DNA of 13,058 nucleotides, from NCBI GenBank assembly GCA_017473795.1, contig JAFUJE010000033.1, positions 1-13,058 of the forward strand. Reading direction: 5' to 3'. The notes beneath the pieces are model-generated. The model had not been told where the DNA came from. It saw only the letters and a program-made list of their open reading frames with translations, and ran no database searches. The translations under genes and the position numbers were made by a program. Source of the DNA: Clostridia bacterium. Lineage in GTDB: Bacteria; Bacillota; Clostridia; Christensenellales; UBA1242. The first letter of the stretch is position 1, and the number at the start of each line of letters is the position of its first letter. This document shows, piece after piece, positions 9,294 to 13,058 of the stretch.

Positions 9294-10097
9294 TTATACT
9301 AAACTGGTTTTGTCGAGTATAACTTTACTACCAAAACCGATGCCAAAACTAAACAAAGCCGAACCTACTAAGCACAATAACACATTTATAATTGTACTGT
9401 TTAACGGTGTAATGATTGGAATCATGGTGAACATTAACACAGCAACTCCAAAAGCAATAATTAACGATAACCAAAGTCTTTGTTTCGCAATCACACTCGC
9501 CAATAAATAAATCGAAGCAAAAATACCAACTAATAAGATTTTGGCTAACAGACACATCACAACATTAACCGCTGATGCTCCTTCCAATGTAAACGGTAAA
9601 CCAGCCACCGCACCGCCAATCATTGCACCAATAAAGAAAGCAATCATCATACTTGCCCCAGCCAAGCAACAAACAACAGTTTTTGCAATGATATAATCAC
9701 TTTTTTTACTGCGTACCGTGAATAAGTTTTTCGCATAACCACTACTGAAATCCGCACCCACGAACAAGCAAACAAATACCGAAATGATAAAGAACATCAT
9801 ATTGATATTGCACATACTGGTAATATCCATGGCCATGGCTTGTTCACCACCACTAACCGCACCAATGATTTGCCAAACATTATCAAAACCTTCAATGACT
9901 GTTTCCACACCAGTTTGTGGATTAACCGAAACCGTTCCGTCCATCATTGTGGTCATAACCAAGATTAAAATCGGCATCACCAAAGAAATTCCCAACATTA
10001 AATAGAACAAAGGCGAAGTAAACATGCGCCGGAAATCAACGACCAACATAGTAGACAATCTTTTCCTGAAAGTATTTTTTTCAAAATTCATTTCCAT
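9294..10097 (-). CDS. ABC-2 type transporter permease, module 1
   Basis: This 267-residue protein has six membrane helices, near residues 31-52, 98-115, 136-157, 168-194, 199-219 and 224-247, with a large extracytoplasmic loop between helices 1 and 2. This is the ABC-2 permease plan seen in bacteriocin and antibiotic exporters such as BcrB. The amphipathic entry MLVVDFRRMFTSPLFY and the cytoplasmic SGYAKNLFTVRSKKSDY stretch are echoed in the second permease of this operon. Its ATG overlaps the stop of the ATPase gene by one base (TAATG), with GGAGGG 6 nt upstream, so the two are coupled. It forms the transmembrane channel of a half-transporter with the ATPase just upstream. Substrate unknown; a peptide or lipid-like compound is plausible by family. 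Confidence 0.9.
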   Translation of the reverse strand: MEMNFEKNTFRKRLSTMLVVDFRRMFTSPLFYLMLGISLVMPILILVMTTMMDGTVSVNPQTGVETVIEGFDNVWQIIGAVSGGEQAMAMDITSMCNINMMFFIISVFVCLFVGADFSSGYAKNLFTVRSKKSDYIIAKTVVCCLAGASMMIAFFIGAMIGGAVAGLPFTLEGASAVNVVMCLLAKILLVGIFASIYLLASVIAKQRLWLSLIIAFGVAVLMFTMIPIITPLNSTIINVLLCLVGSALFSFGIGFGSKVILDKTSLV

Positions 10098-11002
10098 TAT
10101 TTACCCTCCTTGTTTGCCATCAAGTTGATATAATATTCTTCCAACCCAATTTTATCCGTCTTTAATTCATTGACAATAATGTCATTCTCGTAAAGGTACT
10201 GCACCACGGCTTCCGGACTTTCGGCATCATAAACCCGTAAACAAGTTTGTTCTTCATCGGTTAAAACTTTGGCATATTTCTGTTTTAAAATTGTTTTGGC
10301 TTTATCCATTTCCTTGGTTTGAATTGCCACAAAAGTCGGACAACTTTGGTCTAATTCTTCCGCCGTCATTTCAACTAACATTTTGCCACCCCGGATAATT
10401 CCGTAATGAGTTGCAATCTTTTCCAATTCCCCCAATAAGTGTGAAGAGACCAATACCGTGGCTCCGCTCTGTGCAATATCGGTTAAAATTTCCCGCATGA
10501 TACGCATACCGTCTGCATCTAAACCATTGATTGGCTCATCTAAAACCAGCAACTTAGGATTACCTAACAACGCCATGGCAATCCCAATACGTTGACGCAT
10601 TCCCAGCGAACAGTTTTTGAATTTATTACCGGCTGCCCCTTCCATACGTACCAGTGTTAAAACTTTACGTACTGCATCGACTTTATCTTTAATTCCTAAA
10701 TTAGTGGCTTGAATCATTAAATTATTCCAAACACTTAAACTAGGGAAACAGCCCGGAGCTTCAATCAAAACCCCCATACTGGCCCTAACATCTGCATTGG
10801 TGTAATCTCGCCCGTAAAGTTTTACTTCGCCACTGGTCGGGTGCATTAACCCACAAATAATTTTTTCCGTAGTCGATTTACCACTCCCGTTTTCACCGAT
10901 AAAGCCGTAAATCGCACCCACCGGAACCGTCATGTTTAAACCAGCCAACGCTTGTTTATCGCCAAAGGTTTTACATAGATTTCTAATTTCGATTGCGTTC
11001 AT
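10097..11002 (-). CDS. ABC transporter ATP-binding protein, module 1 (BcrA-like)
   Basis: This 301-residue nucleotide-binding subunit powers export by the adjacent permease. Walker A GENGSGKST is at 36-44, the signature SLGMRQR at 132-138, Walker B LLVLDEP at 151-157, the D-loop GLD at 160-162 and the switch His at 188 (SSH). At the Q-loop position the sequence reads LIEAPG, with Glu in place of Gln, as is common in BcrA-type ATPases. The signature SLGMRQ is likewise of this subfamily. A C-terminal domain of about 85 residues follows and ends LEEYYINLM, also usual for the group. The ATG at 11002 has AAAGGAG 6 nt upstream, and that site overlaps the stop of the preceding permease. It is closely similar over its length to the other ATPase of the operon. 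Confidence 0.95.
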   Translation of the reverse strand: MNAIEIRNLCKTFGDKQALAGLNMTVPVGAIYGFIGENGSGKSTTEKIICGLMHPTSGEVKLYGRDYTNADVRASMGVLIEAPGCFPSLSVWNNLMIQATNLGIKDKVDAVRKVLTLVRMEGAAGNKFKNCSLGMRQRIGIAMALLGNPKLLVLDEPINGLDADGMRIMREILTDIAQSGATVLVSSHLLGELEKIATHYGIIRGGKMLVEMTAEELDQSCPTFVAIQTKEMDKAKTILKQKYAKVLTDEEQTCLRVYDAESPEAVVQYLYENDIIVNELKTDKIGLEEYYINLMANKEGK

Positions 11003-11013
11003 TTCGCTCTCCT

Positions 11014-11835
11014 TTAATACACATCACTTTTGTTAAGAATATAAGTTCCCAATACGTTGTAAATTACTGCCCAAACACCCGAGCAAAGTAAACAAACCAA
11101 CACGGATAAAAAATTACTGGACAAGCACGCATAAACCGACGAACCGTACAAAAAGATATTTAAAATTGCTGAATTACCTAAAATCGCCGCTGCCCCGATA
11201 ATTAAAATTCCCGTACCAAAGAAGAATGACGCCAAAATGGAAATCCAAAAATTCTTACGGAAAATAATGTTAATAAAAACATACAGACTGGCCCAACCCA
11301 AACTCATAATCACTTTACCTAACAAAGCACAAACTAACGACCCAAAATTCACAGCAAAAGAAAGTCCCACCAACAAACCGGCTAACACCGTACCAACTAA
11401 ATAAGTGCCACACATACACGCCATAGCAAACGCACAAGTAATGGTTTTACTAATCACATAGTCTTGTTTTTTAGCGTGTGTCGTAAACAACTGTTTCACA
11501 TAGCCACTTTTGTAATCGTGGCCAATAAAGATGGACACCATAATTCCACCGAAGATGAAGACCATATTCATGTTGGCATATTGCCCAATATTTTTGACAA
11601 TATATAAAGGTGATTCTACCGCAATGGCTTGCCAAACATTCGTAAACAAAGCGGCGGTCTCACTACCTTCCATACCCGTCGTTCCAACAATCATAGCAGG
11701 AATAATCGCAGCAATCGCCAAGAAGATATAAAACAACGGCGTGTGGAATAAGCGGTAAAAATCAACTGCCAACATTCCTTTAATTCTTTTACCAAAACTA
11801 GGAGTATCAAATGCTAAACGATTAACTTTTTCCAT
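11014..11835 (-). CDS. ABC-2 type transporter permease, module 2
   Basis: This 273-residue protein has six membrane helices, near residues 33-52, 90-106, 130-155, 163-190, 197-218 and 242-262, the same plan as the other permease of the operon. Shared stretches include DFYRLFHTPLFYIF near the N-terminus and SGYVKQLFTTHAKKQDYVISK after helix 2. The loop between helices 1 and 2 is shorter than in module 1 and lacks its TVSVNPQTGVET insertion. That could reflect different substrate recognition. The ATG is one base after the stop of the upstream ATPase, with AAAGGAG 10 nt upstream. It pairs with that ATPase as one complete exporter, or mixes with module 1 in a heteromeric complex; the sequence cannot tell which. 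Confidence 0.9.
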   Translation of the reverse strand: MEKVNRLAFDTPSFGKRIKGMLAVDFYRLFHTPLFYIFLAIAAIIPAMIVGTTGMEGSETAALFTNVWQAIAVESPLYIVKNIGQYANMNMVFIFGGIMVSIFIGHDYKSGYVKQLFTTHAKKQDYVISKTITCAFAMACMCGTYLVGTVLAGLLVGLSFAVNFGSLVCALLGKVIMSLGWASLYVFINIIFRKNFWISILASFFFGTGILIIGAAAILGNSAILNIFLYGSSVYACLSSNFLSVLVCLLCSGVWAVIYNVLGTYILNKSDVY

Positions 11836-11836
11836 C

Positions 11837-12736
11837 TTATTTGTTCTCCTTTTGACTCATCAATTCAATGTAGTATTCTTCCAACCCAACTTTATTCTTT
11901 TTAATTTCACTCGGCACCAGCGCATGATCCAGTAGATATTTAACAATTCCGTCCACATCTTGTTCATCATAAACCCGGACATAATCTTGCTCAATACGCA
12001 CATTAGCATATTTTTGTTTCAATAATTGGCACGCCTTTTGTAACTCATTTACCCGTAAGGATACAAACACTCTGGCTCTGGCTTCCATTTCCTGCGCTGT
12101 TAATTCTTGAACCATTTTACCTTGACGGATAATACCATAGTGCGTCGCAATTTTTTCCAACTCACCTAAAATATGAGAAGAAATCAATACTGTGGCGCCA
12201 CCCTTAGCAATATCGGTCAAAATTTCCCGCATCATTTTCATACCGTCAGTATCCAAACCATTAATTGGTTCATCTAAAATCAATAATGCCGGATTACCTA
12301 ATAAAGCCATGGCAATCCCGACCCGCTGTTTCATACCTAACGAACATTTTTTGAATTTCAAATCACGGTGAGCGTCCATACGCACAATTTTTAACACCCG
12401 GCTAATTTCAGCGTCAATATCAGCAATTCCTAAGTTCAAACATTGCATTTTTAAATTCGTATAAATACTTGAACCGGCAAAACAACCAGCATTTTCAATC
12501 AAAGCACCTACTCGCACCCGAATGCCGGCATCGGTATAGTCCTTACCGAATAATTTAATGGTACCACCGTCTTTCACCAAGTGTCCGCAAATTAATTTTT
12601 CCGTAGTCGACTTACCGCTACCGTTTTCGCCAATGAAACCATAGATTGCCCCTACCGGCACCGTCATATTCAATCCGTTCAAAGCATGCATGCCCCGGAA
12701 CGACTTTTTCAAACCTTTGATTTCTATTGCATTCAC
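11837..12736 (-). CDS. ABC transporter ATP-binding protein, module 2 (BcrA-like)
   Basis: This 299-residue ATPase is the first gene of the exporter operon. GENGSGKST (Walker A), CSLGMKQR (signature), LLILDEP (Walker B), NGLD and LISSH are all present and intact. The Q-loop position is LIENAG, again Glu rather than Gln. The start is taken as GTG at 12736: AAGGAG then has a 9-nt spacer, and the protein begins NAIEIK just as the other ATPase begins NAIEIR. The upstream ATG at 12745 touches the AAGGAG site directly and is unlikely. Near-identical blocks with the other ATPase (LNMTVPVGAIYGFIGENGSG, GELEKIATHYGIIR) show tandem duplication of the ATPase-permease pair. Likely partner: the permease encoded immediately downstream. 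Confidence 0.95.
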   Translation of the reverse strand: MNAIEIKGLKKSFRGMHALNGLNMTVPVGAIYGFIGENGSGKSTTEKLICGHLVKDGGTIKLFGKDYTDAGIRVRVGALIENAGCFAGSSIYTNLKMQCLNLGIADIDAEISRVLKIVRMDAHRDLKFKKCSLGMKQRVGIAMALLGNPALLILDEPINGLDTDGMKMMREILTDIAKGGATVLISSHILGELEKIATHYGIIRQGKMVQELTAQEMEARARVFVSLRVNELQKACQLLKQKYANVRIEQDYVRVYDEQDVDGIVKYLLDHALVPSEIKKNKVGLEEYYIELMSQKENK

Positions 12737-12776
12737 AATTTCCATCTCCTTTTGATTTTATCCAAGCCCATGTTTG

Positions 12777-12788
12777 ATTATTCCAACA
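12777..12788. repeat. Inverted repeat arm 1, candidate regulator site
   Basis: ATTATTCCAACA here is the perfect reverse complement of 12873-12884. It lies at about +6 to +17 of the predicted exporter-operon transcript, where a bound repressor could block transcription. The two arms are 84 nt apart and flank the divergent promoter region. Confidence 0.5.
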
Positions 12789-12800
12789 GTTGACTGAATA

Positions 12801-12829
12801 ATTATAGTTTAGTAAAGTACTTTTGCAAA
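12801..12829 (-). promoter_or_regulatory. Promoter of the ABC exporter operon
   Basis: TTTGCA (12824-12829) and a perfect TATAAT (12801-12806) are separated by 17 nt. The predicted +1 near 12794 gives a leader of about 57 nt that includes the candidate operator arm and the AAGGAG site. Confidence 0.65.
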
Positions 12830-12872
12830 TACAACCAAAAAACAATGGTAAATCCCACAAAAAGATTGGCTT

Positions 12873-12890
12873 TGTTGGAATAATACCAAA
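12873..12890. repeat. Inverted repeat arm 2, palindromic candidate operator
   Basis: TGTTGGAATAAT (12873-12884) is the perfect reverse complement of 12777-12788. The arm is itself part of a near-palindrome, TTGGAATAATACCAA (12876-12890), that is symmetric except at one pair and the centre. This size and symmetry suit a dimeric TetR-family repressor. It lies 11 nt before the start of the TetR-type gene, so autoregulation is plausible. Confidence 0.5.
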
Positions 12891-12901
12891 ACAGGAGCAT
12901 T

Positions 12902-13058
12902 ATGAACACCAAGAACAATTCTCGCTACAAAATTATTAATAAGAAAATTGACGACGCTTTCTTAGCACTGATTACCAAATACAAATACGAAGAGATTACT
13001 ATCAGCCAAGTTTGCAAAACCGCCGGTATCAACCGTAGCACGTTATATTGCCACTACA
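12902..13058 (+). CDS. TetR/AcrR-family transcriptional regulator, N-terminus only
   Basis: Fifty-two codons are visible before the window ends. The stretch EEITISQVCKTAGINRSTLY followed by CHY matches the TetR helix-turn-helix: a first helix on an F/L-rich segment, then ITISQVCKTAGI, then the recognition helix with the typical STLY-x-H-[YF] ending. The N-terminal arm MNTKNNSRYK is polar and basic. The ATG is preceded by AGGAG at good spacing. The gene is divergent from the two-module exporter operon. TetR regulators next to ABC-2 exporters commonly repress them and respond to a ligand of the pump; here that role is inferred from position and the shared inverted repeat. The ligand-binding domain lies beyond the window. 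Confidence 0.9.
   Translation, partial: MNTKNNSRYKIINKKIDDAFLALITKYKYEEITISQVCKTAGINRSTLYCHY

Noticed and set aside
9293-9298. TATAAT just before the eight-helix membrane protein as an internal promoter
   Set aside because: No acceptable -35 is found at 16-18 nt spacing and it overlaps the permease stop codon; probably chance in AT-rich sequence.

Overview
The window comes from a bacterium with a fairly AT-rich genome. It uses the standard genetic code (TGA is a stop, Trp is TGG) and has AGGAG-type ribosome binding sites at most genes. BcrAB-like ABC-2 transporters, a TetR-type regulator and low GC suggest a Firmicutes-like (low-GC Gram-positive) lineage. I cannot place it more finely, and this is inference. 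Nearly everything reads on the minus strand; the exceptions are a small HicB-like gene near 8.1 kb and the start of a TetR-type gene at the right edge. There are no rRNA, tRNA, CRISPR or insertion-sequence features that I can see. No gene-free stretch exceeds about 165 bases.

Left edge to 4.6 kb (minus strand, listed in order of transcription from the right): a 127-residue protein of unknown function, two large paralogous proteins carrying HExxH and NExxTD zinc-gluzincin signatures, then trpS, which is cut by the left edge. The 127-residue gene has a promoter whose -35 lies inside a perfect 8+4+8 palindrome. It is translationally coupled to the first gluzincin-like gene. The second gluzincin-like gene also has a plausible promoter of its own. 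This cluster is the best candidate for an undescribed system: a possible pair of cytoplasmic metallopeptidases with a small partner protein.

4.6 to 7.7 kb: a str-type operon, rpsL-rpsG-fusA. It has a near-consensus promoter, a 1-nt rpsL/rpsG overlap, a terminator-like hairpin between rpsG and fusA, and a terminator after fusA. tuf does not follow.

7.7 to 8.4 kb: two small divergent genes, a 100-residue unknown on the minus strand and an 88-residue HicB-like orphan on the plus strand. They are driven by back-to-back promoters whose -35 boxes overlap. Both promoters place the predicted +1 at or next to the A of the ATG, and neither gene has a Shine-Dalgarno sequence, so both look leaderless. 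trpS shows the same arrangement.

8.4 to 13.06 kb: a minus-strand operon of two tandem ABC-2 exporter modules (ATPase-permease, ATPase-permease) followed by an eight-helix membrane protein of unknown function. It is divergent from a TetR-type regulator. A 12-bp inverted repeat, one copy near each transcription unit, is a candidate operator pair. The layout suggests a regulated efflux, immunity or self-protection cassette.
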